Origin: Chlamydiota bacterium
GTDB taxonomy: Bacteria; Chlamydiota; Chlamydiia; Chlamydiales; Waddliaceae
Direction: 5' to 3'
DNA length: 10,389 nt
Assembly (NCBI GenBank): GCA_011065005.1
Contig: JAAKFP010000042.1
Span: forward strand, 1 to 10,389
The notes beneath the pieces are model-generated. The model did not search any database and was not told the origin of the DNA. It saw nothing but the letters and a program-made list of their open reading frames with translations. The position numbers were made by a program, and so were the translations under genes. Within the stretch, counting starts at the first letter, position 1; each line of letters begins with the position of its first letter. Shown piece after piece: positions 1 through 6,937 of the stretch.

Positions 1-121
1 CAGCATCTTCATCTGCTACGTTGCAAATCCTTGAAAACTAAGAAGTTGGCTGCGGATTTGCGCCTTGCAGCTGAAGCGCTGTGATATCAGAAATGTATAA
101 CTTATTTTTGCACAGTTCCTA
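1..121 (+). pseudogene. Broken coding remnant, possibly the 3' end of mnmE
   Basis: The frame starting at base 1 is open for 27 codons and stops with TGA at 82-84. Its C-terminal part reads LAADLRLAAEAL, which resembles the helix before the end of MnmE (TrmE), the tRNA-modifying GTPase, where family members carry a similar LRLA..ALG segment. A frame change just after this gives GDI, and then, past a stop, IFAQF, faintly like the IF..FCIGK end of MnmE. A complete MnmE C-terminus with its CIGK motif is not present. The piece therefore looks like a frameshifted remnant or the end of a partial gene that begins before the window. The motif similarity is from memory and the fragment is short. It could also be the tail of an unrelated transposase with an IS end around 90-121. 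Confidence 0.3.
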
Positions 122-139
122 AGCGTATTTTTCCAACCT

Positions 140-1285
140 TTAACTACATATCTGATTCACAAGAATTTTTCGATATTTAGTGAGTGCATTGGTTTCAGGT
201 ATCTCAACATCATCCCACTCTAACTGCTGTCCAGGTTCCACATCTCTTTTGAGGTAACAATCCGTCATCAAGCAAATAGGAACGTGGTTGATGTTCTCTT
301 TTATTTTGACGGCTATTCCCCTCACATCAAACCCTCCAAGGCCCCTTTTGATGTAATCGCCTTTCTTCAGCCTCTTTTTTGCTATCGTGGCTACGCTAAT
401 AGTTGGTGAAAGGGAATTATTCAAGAGAGGCGGAAGCCCATCAAAGGCATTTTTTATTGCCTTTACGATTTCCAAATGACAAAGATGGTATGGCCTTAAT
501 AAAGCGTAATATCGACCAGAAGAGGTCATAAGGGGACGTGTGATGTATCCATTCAATTCATCTGCCAACTCACTTTCCACAAGGATGAAAACTCCCGGCC
601 CAGCCTTTGGACATATCACGTAATCACTTACAGGACATTGAAACTGTTTAGCTAAATCAGCAAGAAAAAAGGCATCTTTAATGCTTCCGACAGTTGCACC
701 CATCAAACCATTTTTCACAATCGTTGCACCTAATCCATTCGCAACAAGAGCTTGCTCAATCTGAATTTTCGAACCATCGGTAAATGCTGTTGTCTGCTCC
801 ATTCGAATCCCATGCCTTTTTGACCAATAGGACATCTCTTCTGGAGTTGGATTAAGGTTTAGAAATCCTTTGATATTCACTAAAGCCAAAACATTAAACC
901 CCATGAGTTCCGCTTCCCTCTTTAGGTGAGCAAGGCATCCAGGTTGATCTCCATGAGCCTCTGTAAAATACCCTTTATCAACAAAGTAAGAGCCTGTTGT
1001 TACCTGCAGTTCTGGGTTATGGGTAATGATTGGAAGTTTGGCTTTGATGACCTCGTCTAATACATCTGTACCATGGATGGCATCTCCTGAGCATTCTATC
1101 ACTAAATCCGACGAATCGAGTACTTCCTGGATAGAGTTTGTTAATCGCTCTTCAGGTATCGTATCAACATTCTCAATTTTCCTACGAGTCAGAACTTTAG
1201 AGATAGTCATTCCATTGGTTTTTTCAACGAGCTTAAATATCCCTTTACTGATAAAACCTGATCCTACTAGACCAATACGTTTCAT
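140..1285 (-). CDS. Homoserine dehydrogenase-like NAD(P) oxidoreductase with C-terminal SAF domain
   Basis: This 381-residue cytoplasmic protein has an N-terminal Rossmann fold with the dinucleotide-binding pattern VGSGFISKG (residues 7-15). It has a middle catalytic-type domain with the segments HGDQPG (111-116) and DGSKIQIEQALVANGLG (170-186), which I recognise from predicted homoserine dehydrogenases with a SAF domain (COG4091 type). A SAF-like domain covers about 293-365 (VATIAKKRLKKGDYI...GGFDVRGIAV). The reaction of this family is largely undefined; members use NAD(P) and may act on a small hydroxy or keto acid or a sugar-derived substrate. The ATG start is well supported by a GGGAGGA Shine-Dalgarno sequence 9 nt upstream, which overlaps the stop of the preceding hydrolase gene. 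It is the last gene of a three-gene operon, and the coupling suggests a linked function with the hydrolase and symporter. It looks complete. It is probably not a true biosynthetic homoserine dehydrogenase, because the SAF architecture differs. Confidence 0.85.
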   Translation of the reverse strand: MKRIGLVGSGFISKGIFKLVEKTNGMTISKVLTRRKIENVDTIPEERLTNSIQEVLDSSDLVIECSGDAIHGTDVLDEVIKAKLPIITHNPELQVTTGSYFVDKGYFTEAHGDQPGCLAHLKREAELMGFNVLALVNIKGFLNLNPTPEEMSYWSKRHGIRMEQTTAFTDGSKIQIEQALVANGLGATIVKNGLMGATVGSIKDAFFLADLAKQFQCPVSDYVICPKAGPGVFILVESELADELNGYITRPLMTSSGRYYALLRPYHLCHLEIVKAIKNAFDGLPPLLNNSLSPTISVATIAKKRLKKGDYIKRGLGGFDVRGIAVKIKENINHVPICLMTDCYLKRDVEPGQQLEWDDVEIPETNALTKYRKILVNQICS

Positions 1286-1291
1286 GTTATT

Positions 1292-3508
1292 CTATCCTCC
1301 CAAAGTAACAAAGCCCCATGGAGGAACGACAAATCTAACAAGACGCCCCTCAATTTCAAGCTCCTTTCGTTTAACTGTAACGTTCTCCTTGTCTTCATTT
1401 GTATCAAAAGGAGATTTTGTGTCAAGAATCTGCATAGTTTTTGGTATAGCATTCCCATCATCAGGAAAATGGATTTCTATTTCTTGCGGAACATTATTTT
1501 CCGAAACAACTGCAACTGTCCATTGGTTGGAAGAACGAAAAGCTGCCATTGTCAGTTTTTCCGCATCGAAAGGCGGAAGTTTTGCAGGAAGAATCCTATG
1601 CATATCTCCCTTAACGATATCGTTTAACATTGTGACCGCCAACCCTGTTGGCCGGAAGAGGGAAGGAGGGCCAAAATCTCGAACGATACCCCACAATTTA
1701 ACAAAACCATCAATCTCCCAAGTAGTAGAATCGTGTTGGGCCAAAGAATAAACCATTATAGGATCCGCACCAGCAAACATGCATTCCAGAATTTTTTTTG
1801 CCAAAGCGCTTCCGGAAGCAGCCCCGGCGACGATGCGGTCTCTTTCATAGGCTTTGGCATCCCCCTTTGTTGTGTGAAGGTTGATTTCATAAACAGCAAG
1901 GGCTTTATCTCTAACATAAATTTCGTCAGAAATTTCTTGTAGGAGGCCTGGGTCATTCTTAAAAAGGAAATTCAATGCTTCTTCATCAGGGGTCCCTTTT
2001 TTCAAAGAATGAAAGAAATAGGGAGCGATAGCTAAACCATCGGCGTTAGATGTACTATCGAAAAATTGCAGGGAATCTTTCGGAATAGAGTACTGTCCGT
2101 TGACAAAATAGCGGATATTTGTTTTTCCTCCTTCAGTTGAGGAGATGAGTTCAAAGGCTCTTTTCGCAATCAGGCCATGTTCTTGGTGATAGGGAATAGC
2201 TGCGGGACGATAAAGCCAATTCCAGTTCTCATTTCCAAATTCTAAGATGACTTCAGAAAACCTCTCTTTTGTCGCCTCCTTTGAAAGATAGCTTCCCAGT
2301 TGTTTCAGTTCATAATCGGAAAAAGTTGGGGGGATAATGATCCAAGGGTTGGCACCTACCAAGGTGCATAGCTCCAAAAGATCGGGAAGTGAATAGCTAT
2401 AGACAGCTTCAGCCCTACCCCCAGCAAGGTGATACATCCACGTTTTCCTCTCGAAAGGGCCTGCAACACGATTTCTCCAGGTGTCTCCCAAATGCGCTTG
2501 TTCGCGAATATACGAGGGTTTTATTCTTTGCAGCACGCTGATCACCTCTTCTCGAAATGATGACTTTGTCTCTTGCTCAGGTCCCAACCATACATCATCG
2601 ATCCAAATAGAACTTTCTGGATTTGTTGCAATAATACTCAACATCAACTGTTCTGAAGGACCTAAATCCTTCCCAACAAAGTCAAAATGATATTCTTGCC
2701 AATCCGTTGTTGGATAAATGACCTCTCTTAAGAAAGGGGGTGTTTTGTTCATTCGTTGGAATGAGATGTCTAAATCTACACCAGGACTTTCAGCTTTTAC
2801 CCACAGAGAAAATCTCCACGGACCATTTACGGGCAGCATTTTTCCGGCTCTTTCTGCAATAGCATCTAAAAAAAAGCCTAACTCCGCGTGAGTTGTTCGA
2901 GTGGGACTGAGGCGTATCGATTGACTTCCCAAACTTTCTGGGCGACTTTGAAAAGGATCAAGTTGAACAACGGATTCATCGTTGACCCACCAGTGATTTA
3001 CAGGGTCCGGACGGGAAATCTTTGTTATCACGATAATATCATTTTCTTCGATAGGAGGTAGAGGACCAGAAGAAAAATATTGAGGGAAACCGTTTTCCCC
3101 AGAATTGAGAGATTTTCTAATAATCCCTCTTTTTCCTACGGACTTGCCTGTTCTAATGTCATATTCTGCCTCATTCCAATAACCATCGGAGTACCCCCAA
3201 CCCGCCTCATCGGAAAAGCTTTCTTCATCAACTTGGGATACAATGACAATAATTCTATCAATTTGACTCTCAAAACCAGGGTTCTTCAAAACATTCCGAG
3301 AATATTGCTGTGAACCCCAGCTTGTCCAGCGCCCAAGATTCACACCCACCCTTCTAGGACTTGAAATAATAACGTCCTCATCTACCTCAAACACTATCGG
3401 TGTGGATTTTGCACTAAACGTCTGAGCACGCGAGCTTTCAATGCCTAGGAATTTAACCCCGGCAATGAAAATCAGAAATAATACAGCAGCTAACCAAAGT
3501 TTCTTCAT
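1292..3508 (-). CDS. Secreted glycoside hydrolase-like protein (clan GH-A type) with a jelly-roll carbohydrate-binding domain
   Basis: This 738-residue protein begins with a signal peptide (MKK, hydrophobic core 5-20, likely cut after SRA near residue 28), so it acts in the periplasm or outside the cell. Residues about 190-310 look like a CBM4/9-type jelly-roll (WRFSLWVKAESPG..., ending SIWIDDVWLGP). Residues about 315-630 look like a (beta/alpha)8 barrel of clan GH-A. ILEFGNENW (421-429) offers Glu427 after Asn426 as acid/base, and LAVYEIN (537-543) offers Glu541 as nucleophile. The C-terminal part (about 635-738) looks like the beta-sandwich that often follows such barrels. It is closest in feel to GH39/GH51-like enzymes such as alpha-L-arabinofuranosidases, but I cannot place it in a numbered family and the substrate is unknown. 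It starts 9 bp after the putP stop and has no clear Shine-Dalgarno, so it may depend on coupling to putP. The domain order and both glutamates are seen; enzymatic activity is inferred. Confidence 0.75.
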   Translation of the reverse strand: MKKLWLAAVLFLIFIAGVKFLGIESSRAQTFSAKSTPIVFEVDEDVIISSPRRVGVNLGRWTSWGSQQYSRNVLKNPGFESQIDRIIVIVSQVDEESFSDEAGWGYSDGYWNEAEYDIRTGKSVGKRGIIRKSLNSGENGFPQYFSSGPLPPIEENDIIVITKISRPDPVNHWWVNDESVVQLDPFQSRPESLGSQSIRLSPTRTTHAELGFFLDAIAERAGKMLPVNGPWRFSLWVKAESPGVDLDISFQRMNKTPPFLREVIYPTTDWQEYHFDFVGKDLGPSEQLMLSIIATNPESSIWIDDVWLGPEQETKSSFREEVISVLQRIKPSYIREQAHLGDTWRNRVAGPFERKTWMYHLAGGRAEAVYSYSLPDLLELCTLVGANPWIIIPPTFSDYELKQLGSYLSKEATKERFSEVILEFGNENWNWLYRPAAIPYHQEHGLIAKRAFELISSTEGGKTNIRYFVNGQYSIPKDSLQFFDSTSNADGLAIAPYFFHSLKKGTPDEEALNFLFKNDPGLLQEISDEIYVRDKALAVYEINLHTTKGDAKAYERDRIVAGAASGSALAKKILECMFAGADPIMVYSLAQHDSTTWEIDGFVKLWGIVRDFGPPSLFRPTGLAVTMLNDIVKGDMHRILPAKLPPFDAEKLTMAAFRSSNQWTVAVVSENNVPQEIEIHFPDDGNAIPKTMQILDTKSPFDTNEDKENVTVKRKELEIEGRLVRFVVPPWGFVTLGG
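1295..1301 (-). promoter_or_regulatory. Strong ribosome-binding site of the SAF oxidoreductase gene
   Basis: On the minus strand GGGAGGA lies 9 nt before the ATG at 1285. It directly abuts and partly forms the last codons (Gly-Gly) and stop of the upstream hydrolase gene (stop at 1294-1292). This placement suggests translational coupling. It is the only strong Shine-Dalgarno sequence in the operon; the first two genes have weak ones. Confidence 0.8.
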
Positions 3509-3517
3509 GCCGTTATA

Positions 3518-4951
3518 TTATCTGATTTGAGCCTTTTTATGCGTTGCCAAACTTACAAAGTAAATGCTCAGAAGGCCAAGAAAAAAGCCGGGAATCATGG
3601 CAGGAACATCGTAATCTGTGAAAAAAGAGCTAATCTGCGGCCATACACAAGCAATGGTGCCACCAACAAAAACCCCAGCAATGGCTCCATACTTGTTTGC
3701 CTTTTTGAAATATAAAGACATAAGAACCAACGGACCAAAAGAGCTACCAAGGCCAGCCCATGCATAAAGCACGGTGTCGAGTATGGTTTCACTTTTGTTA
3801 AACGCTATGAAAAGAGCGGTAAAGGCTACCAATATCACCCCTACACGAGAAGCTCGTACGGCCTTCAATGGCGTAGACCTATTTCCAGCAAAACGCTTAT
3901 ATAGATCTTCTCCAATAACCGAAGCGCAAACGAGAAGCATCGAATCCATGGTCGAGAGGTTAGCAGCCAAAACACCGCAAAGAACAAAACCTGCTGCGAA
4001 TGGGTGGAAGAGCACTTTTACCATTTCAATAAAAACAAGTTCGGGTTTCTCCAAGTTCCCAAGAAAAAAAGCCCCGCCCACGAGACCAACACTTATCGAT
4101 GCAGAAAGGGCCAGAAACTGCCAAGTCATTCCAACATACTTTGACTTCCTCATCTCAGTCACATCACGGATTCCCATAAACTTAGTGATAATGTGTGGCA
4201 TCCCAAAATATCCAAGACCCCACGCTAGAGCTAAACTCACTGAAGATACTATAGATTTCGTTGACATGTCCCCAAAGAGGTTTAAGTATCCGTCTTTAGA
4301 TAAAGCCACTGCCCGCATAGTTTCAAAACCGTTATCTAGGGAATTAAAAGCGAGAATCGGAACAAGAATAATCGCAAACAGAAGAAATAGAGATTGAAAC
4401 AGGTCGGTCCACGCAATCGTTACAAACCCTCCCCCAAAGGTATACGCCACAACCACACAGGTAGCAAACGATAAGCCCCAATAATAATCAATACCAAATA
4501 CTGACTCCAGAAGAAGGCCCATAGCAATGAGCGCCGCAGAAAGATAGTGTGACAGAAAAAAGAGAAACATGACGGCTGTCAAAAGGCGTATCGTCCCAGA
4601 GGTGTCCGAGAACCGCTTTTCAAAATATGTCGAAAGGGTATAGCTATTATAGTTCTCGGTAGCTGTCCGCAACTTTCCCGCAACAAATTGCCAAGTTGAA
4701 AACATTCCGATAAACAAACCGATAGCGATCCAACTTCCTGAAAGCCCGTGCAAAAAAACAGCCATCGGCAATCCCATGAAAAGCCAAGCGCTCATATCAC
4801 TAGCATGTGCAGAAAGTGCCGTAAGCCAAAAATTCAGAGAGCGATTTCCAACAATAAACTCAGCATTAGATGTTTGTCTGCGGTGGGAGACTACCCCTAT
4901 GACCAACAAGATAGCAAAATAGGCAAAAAACGCAGCAATAACCTGAGTCAT
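3518..4951 (-). CDS. putP: Sodium/proline symporter-like protein (SSS family, PutP type)
   Basis: This 477-residue inner-membrane protein of the solute:sodium symporter family has about 12-13 hydrophobic segments. The PutP hallmarks are visible. ALSAHASDMSAWLFMGLP (45-62) contains the ASDM stretch that lines the sodium site in E. coli PutP. WGLGYFGMPHI (244-254) carries the Trp, Tyr and Pro of the proline-site helix at the same numbering as E. coli. LAANLSTMDSMLLVCAS (328-344) holds the Ser-Thr pair (333-334) of the Na2 site. It imports a substrate, probably proline, using the sodium gradient. Met251 replaces the Gln I recall at that place in E. coli PutP, so the exact substrate may differ. 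It is slightly shorter than E. coli PutP (502 residues). It is first in the operon, has a convincing promoter 50-90 bp upstream, and its ribosome-binding site is weak. Confidence 0.9.
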   Translation of the reverse strand: MTQVIAAFFAYFAILLVIGVVSHRRQTSNAEFIVGNRSLNFWLTALSAHASDMSAWLFMGLPMAVFLHGLSGSWIAIGLFIGMFSTWQFVAGKLRTATENYNSYTLSTYFEKRFSDTSGTIRLLTAVMFLFFLSHYLSAALIAMGLLLESVFGIDYYWGLSFATCVVVAYTFGGGFVTIAWTDLFQSLFLLFAIILVPILAFNSLDNGFETMRAVALSKDGYLNLFGDMSTKSIVSSVSLALAWGLGYFGMPHIITKFMGIRDVTEMRKSKYVGMTWQFLALSASISVGLVGGAFFLGNLEKPELVFIEMVKVLFHPFAAGFVLCGVLAANLSTMDSMLLVCASVIGEDLYKRFAGNRSTPLKAVRASRVGVILVAFTALFIAFNKSETILDTVLYAWAGLGSSFGPLVLMSLYFKKANKYGAIAGVFVGGTIACVWPQISSFFTDYDVPAMIPGFFLGLLSIYFVSLATHKKAQIR

Positions 4952-5009
4952 ACTCGATAAATCTCTAGAATATTGTTCGGGGTTTTGTTCTCTTCGAGGA
5001 GATCATAAC

Positions 5010-5039
5010 GTTATATGATGAATACTACTTGAATGTCAA
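5010..5039 (-). promoter_or_regulatory. Sigma70-type promoter of the putP operon
   Basis: Read on the minus strand, a perfect -35 box TTGACA (5039-5034) is followed after 18 bp by TATAAC (5015-5010), five of six to consensus. The -10 overlaps a 10-bp palindrome ATAACGTTAT (5005-5014), which could be an operator. The leader would be about 50-55 nt before the ATG at 4951. The -35 box sits one base from the left 21-bp repeat. Confidence 0.65.
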
Positions 5040-5040
5040 G

Positions 5041-5061
5041 AATCGCCGGAAACAACGATGT
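5041..5061. repeat. 21-bp direct repeat, left copy
   Basis: These 21 bases begin AATCGCCGGAAACAACG and are identical to 6942-6962, in the same orientation and 1901 bp apart. The match stops exactly at both ends. Together the copies bracket the mini-element and the LVIVD gene. Read on the minus strand the copy gives IVVSGD, similar to the repeat core of the LVIVD protein. On the plus strand it falls in a 30-codon open frame starting at 5033 (MSRIAGNNDVLK...), which has no ribosome-binding site and is probably not a gene. Confidence 0.9.
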
Positions 5062-5107
5062 ATTGAAAGCGTGGGAGGGTCAAGCCCCATCGCTGTTTGA
5101 AAAAAAG

Positions 5108-5136
5108 TTGACACAAAAGATTTGAATGTCTTAACC
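5108..5136 (+). promoter_or_regulatory. Possible -35 box and weak promoter upstream of the LVIVD gene
   Basis: A perfect TTGACA (5108-5113) points toward the LVIVD gene, but the matching -10 position (5131-5137, TTAACCT) is poor. If the promoter is active, transcription would run through the palindromic mini-element before reaching the gene. No better promoter was seen between the mini-element and the ribosome-binding site. Confidence 0.25.
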
Positions 5137-5197
5137 TTTTCGTAACTATTCAGATACCCCCGACGAAGAGGGGGCATCTGAATAGTTACACCTTTTC
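5134..5197. repeat. 8-bp target-site duplication ACCTTTTC flanking the mini-element
   Basis: ACCTTTTC occurs at 5134-5141 and again at 5190-5197, immediately next to the outer ends of the inverted repeats. The size and perfect identity fit an insertion by an IS66-family transposase. The unoccupied site would have been a single ACCTTTTC between CTTA and TCTAATT. Confidence 0.85.
5142..5189. mobile_element. 48-bp palindromic mini-element with IS66-like ends and 8-bp target duplication
   Basis: The left arm GTAACTATTCAGATACCCCC (5142-5161) and the right arm (5170-5189) are inverted repeats of 20 bp with one mismatch, separated by only 8 bp (GACGAAGA). The element is flanked by a perfect direct repeat ACCTTTTC at 5134-5141 and 5190-5197. 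IS66-family elements are known for ends that start with GTAA and for making 8-bp target duplications, and both features are seen here. With no coding capacity, it is best read as an IS66-type element collapsed to its two ends, or a very small MITE. In RNA it would form a long hairpin in the leader of the LVIVD gene. No run of T follows on either strand, so it is not a good terminator. Confidence 0.85.
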
Positions 5198-5219
5198 TCT
5201 AATTAAAAATTGTTTTCGG

Positions 5220-5227
5220 TAAGGAGG
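5220..5227 (+). promoter_or_regulatory. Canonical ribosome-binding site of the LVIVD gene
   Basis: TAAGGAGG is a full Shine-Dalgarno sequence, 8 nt before the ATG at 5236. It fixes the start codon and is much stronger than the sites of the neighbouring genes, suggesting efficient translation. Confidence 0.85.
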
Positions 5228-5235
5228 AAGACATT

Positions 5236-6915
5236 ATGATTTCTGTACTACCTTGTATAAAGAGTTACCTAGCCTCTTTTTGGAAACTTGAAGATCAAGG
5301 AGTAAATCAAACTTCCTACATTCGTTTCAAAACAGGATTGTTTGGCAGTCATTATGTCGATGTCAACTATGAAAATTTAAGTTGTGTAGCAAACAATCTG
5401 AATCTGGAAAGTGCTAATCTAACTGCTTCTACTTCTCATGAAACAGGTCGCAGTTCTTGGGGGAAAAGCGTTGCAGCTTGTGTCCTTGGAGGTTTGCTAC
5501 TATCAGCCGGTCGCTCATGGAATCAGAGTTCTGGCCAAAATTCTGTATCTAATGCCATCGTAATGCTAAAAGGAACTTTAGGCCCGACCGTATTCAAAGC
5601 AGACTTTGCCTTTCAAATGGCAACAATAGCTGCAATGAGCAGGCAAGAGGGTGGAGTACTTCCAGGAGCATTGTTAGCAGGCATGATGTTGCTGCCTGAA
5701 CCGGTGAAGGGACAGCCCTTTTGTCCGCAATTGGCGGGAAGTTATGATACACCTCGCTTAGCTCGTGCCATCGCTGTTTCAGGCAATTATGCTTATGTGG
5801 GTGTTTACAATTATGGTTATGTGGCGGATTGGTTCTCACTTCAGATCTTCGCTGTGAGCAATGTAGCCAATCCCACGCTTGTAGGCTCCTATAATACGTC
5901 TGGCTATATTTATGATATAGCCGTTTCCGGCAATTATGTCTATGTAGCAGATAATACTTATATGGTGAGAACTACTGATACTTTGGAATTTAAAATCATC
6001 GATGTGAGCAATGTAGCCAATCCCACGCTTGTAGGCTCCTATGATACGCCTGGCAGTGCTCATGGCATCGCTGTTTCCGGTAATTATGCCTTTGTGGCGG
6101 ATTACGATGTGGGAGGCCTTCAAATCATCGATGTAAGCAACAAAACCAATCTAACGCTTATGGGCTCCTATATTACGCCTTCCTATGCTATTGACGTCAC
6201 CGTTTCCGGTAATTATGCCTATGTGGCAGGTGTGAGATCGGGTCTTCAAATCATCGATGTGAGCAATGTAGCCAATCCCATGCTTGTAGGCTCCTATGAT
6301 ACGCCTGGCCTGGCTATTGAAGTCGCCGTTTCCGGCAATTATGCCTATGTGGCGGATACTACATTCGGTCTTCAGATCATCGATGTAAGCAATGTAGCCA
6401 ATCCCACGTTTGCGGGCTTCTATGATACGCCTGGCTATGCCACTGGTATCGCCATTTCCGGTAATTATGCCTACGTGGTATGTTCGTACGATAGGCTTCT
6501 AATCATCGATGTAAGCAATGTAGCAAACCTACTGCTTGTGGGTTCCTATGAGATGCCTCCCATTGGTAAACCTTTGGGCGTCGCGGTTTCCGGTAATTAT
6601 GCCTTTGTGGCGGATGATTATGAAGGTCTTCAGATCATCGATGTGAGCCTACCTTGCCCTACAGGCAGTAGTTCAACCACTTCTTCAACCACTAGTACAC
6701 AGAGCTCCCATTCATTTGTTCCAGATGGTACACCTAAAAATGGTTCAATGTTATGGTTTGGCTTATTGGGTGGTGGAGCTCTGTGTATTTGCTTCATCGG
6801 AGGAACCGTCTTATTCCTTCAAGAGAGAAAAAAAACTTCAAACCATAAAGCAAGTTCAATTGAATCCCGTTCAGAAAGTCGCAGCAGCTTGGAATTAGAA
6901 CAAGAGAGCTCATAA
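5236..6915 (+). CDS. LVIVD-repeat beta-propeller protein with C-terminal membrane anchor
   Basis: This 559-residue protein contains seven tandem repeats of about 42-50 residues (about 166-471) of the form LVGSYDTPG..IAVSGNYAYVAD..GLQIIDVSNVANPT. These are LVIVD repeats, which are expected to make a seven-bladed beta-propeller and are known mainly from surface or exported proteins. Repeats 1, 4 and 6 lack the VAD triplet. The N-terminal 160 residues are not recognised; they carry hydrophobic stretches at about 78-91 and 143-153, the latter followed by PEPVKGQPF, which could be a late export or cleavage signal. After the propeller come a Ser/Thr-rich linker (478-492), one membrane helix (about 506-527), a basic RKK stop-transfer and a Ser/Glu-rich tail. 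This predicts an exposed propeller, one membrane pass and a short opposite-side tail, like a type I membrane protein. It may bind a ligand or host partner, but function is not shown. The start is secured by TAAGGAGG. The gene sits alone between IS66 debris. Confidence 0.85.
   Translation: MISVLPCIKSYLASFWKLEDQGVNQTSYIRFKTGLFGSHYVDVNYENLSCVANNLNLESANLTASTSHETGRSSWGKSVAACVLGGLLLSAGRSWNQSSGQNSVSNAIVMLKGTLGPTVFKADFAFQMATIAAMSRQEGGVLPGALLAGMMLLPEPVKGQPFCPQLAGSYDTPRLARAIAVSGNYAYVGVYNYGYVADWFSLQIFAVSNVANPTLVGSYNTSGYIYDIAVSGNYVYVADNTYMVRTTDTLEFKIIDVSNVANPTLVGSYDTPGSAHGIAVSGNYAFVADYDVGGLQIIDVSNKTNLTLMGSYITPSYAIDVTVSGNYAYVAGVRSGLQIIDVSNVANPMLVGSYDTPGLAIEVAVSGNYAYVADTTFGLQIIDVSNVANPTFAGFYDTPGYATGIAISGNYAYVVCSYDRLLIIDVSNVANLLLVGSYEMPPIGKPLGVAVSGNYAFVADDYEGLQIIDVSLPCPTGSSSTTSSTTSTQSSHSFVPDGTPKNGSMLWFGLLGGGALCICFIGGTVLFLQERKKTSNHKASSIESRSESRSSLELEQESS
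5853..6309 (+). repeat. Near-identical internal DNA repeats in the LVIVD gene
   Basis: A 40-bp stretch at 5853-5892 is identical to 6003-6042. A 62-bp stretch at 5993-6054 matches 6248-6309 with one mismatch. Other copies of the GTAGCCAATCCC-type block occur near 6395 and 6520. Identity at DNA level beyond what the protein requires points to recent duplication or gene conversion. Spacings of 150 and 255 bp are multiples of three, so recombination would add or remove blades in frame. Confidence 0.9.
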
Positions 6916-6937
6916 AGCAATTGGAGGAGCGCATTAT

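Noticed and set aside
1026..1751. 241-codon plus-strand open frame
   Set aside because: It lies antisense across the end of the hydrolase gene and the start of the oxidoreductase gene, with no domain signal.
3774..4397. 207-codon plus-strand open frame
   Set aside because: It is antisense to the well-supported putP-like gene and shows no recognisable protein features.
4971..5095. Plus-strand open frame containing NRRKQRCIESVGGSSPIAV, resembling a transposase tail
   Set aside because: It overlaps the putP promoter, lacks a start, and the NRRKQRC part comes only from the 21-bp repeat. The similarity to IS transposase ends is too vague.
5083..5110. Weak stem AGCG-TGGG / CCCA-CGCT next to the left repeat as a riboswitch or terminator
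   Set aside because: The stem is short and bulged, no T-run follows in either direction, and no known RNA family is recognised.
5142..5189. Palindrome read as an intrinsic transcription terminator
   Set aside because: The stem is strong but no T-run follows on either strand, and the flanking 8-bp duplication plus GTAAC ends explain it as an IS-type insertion.
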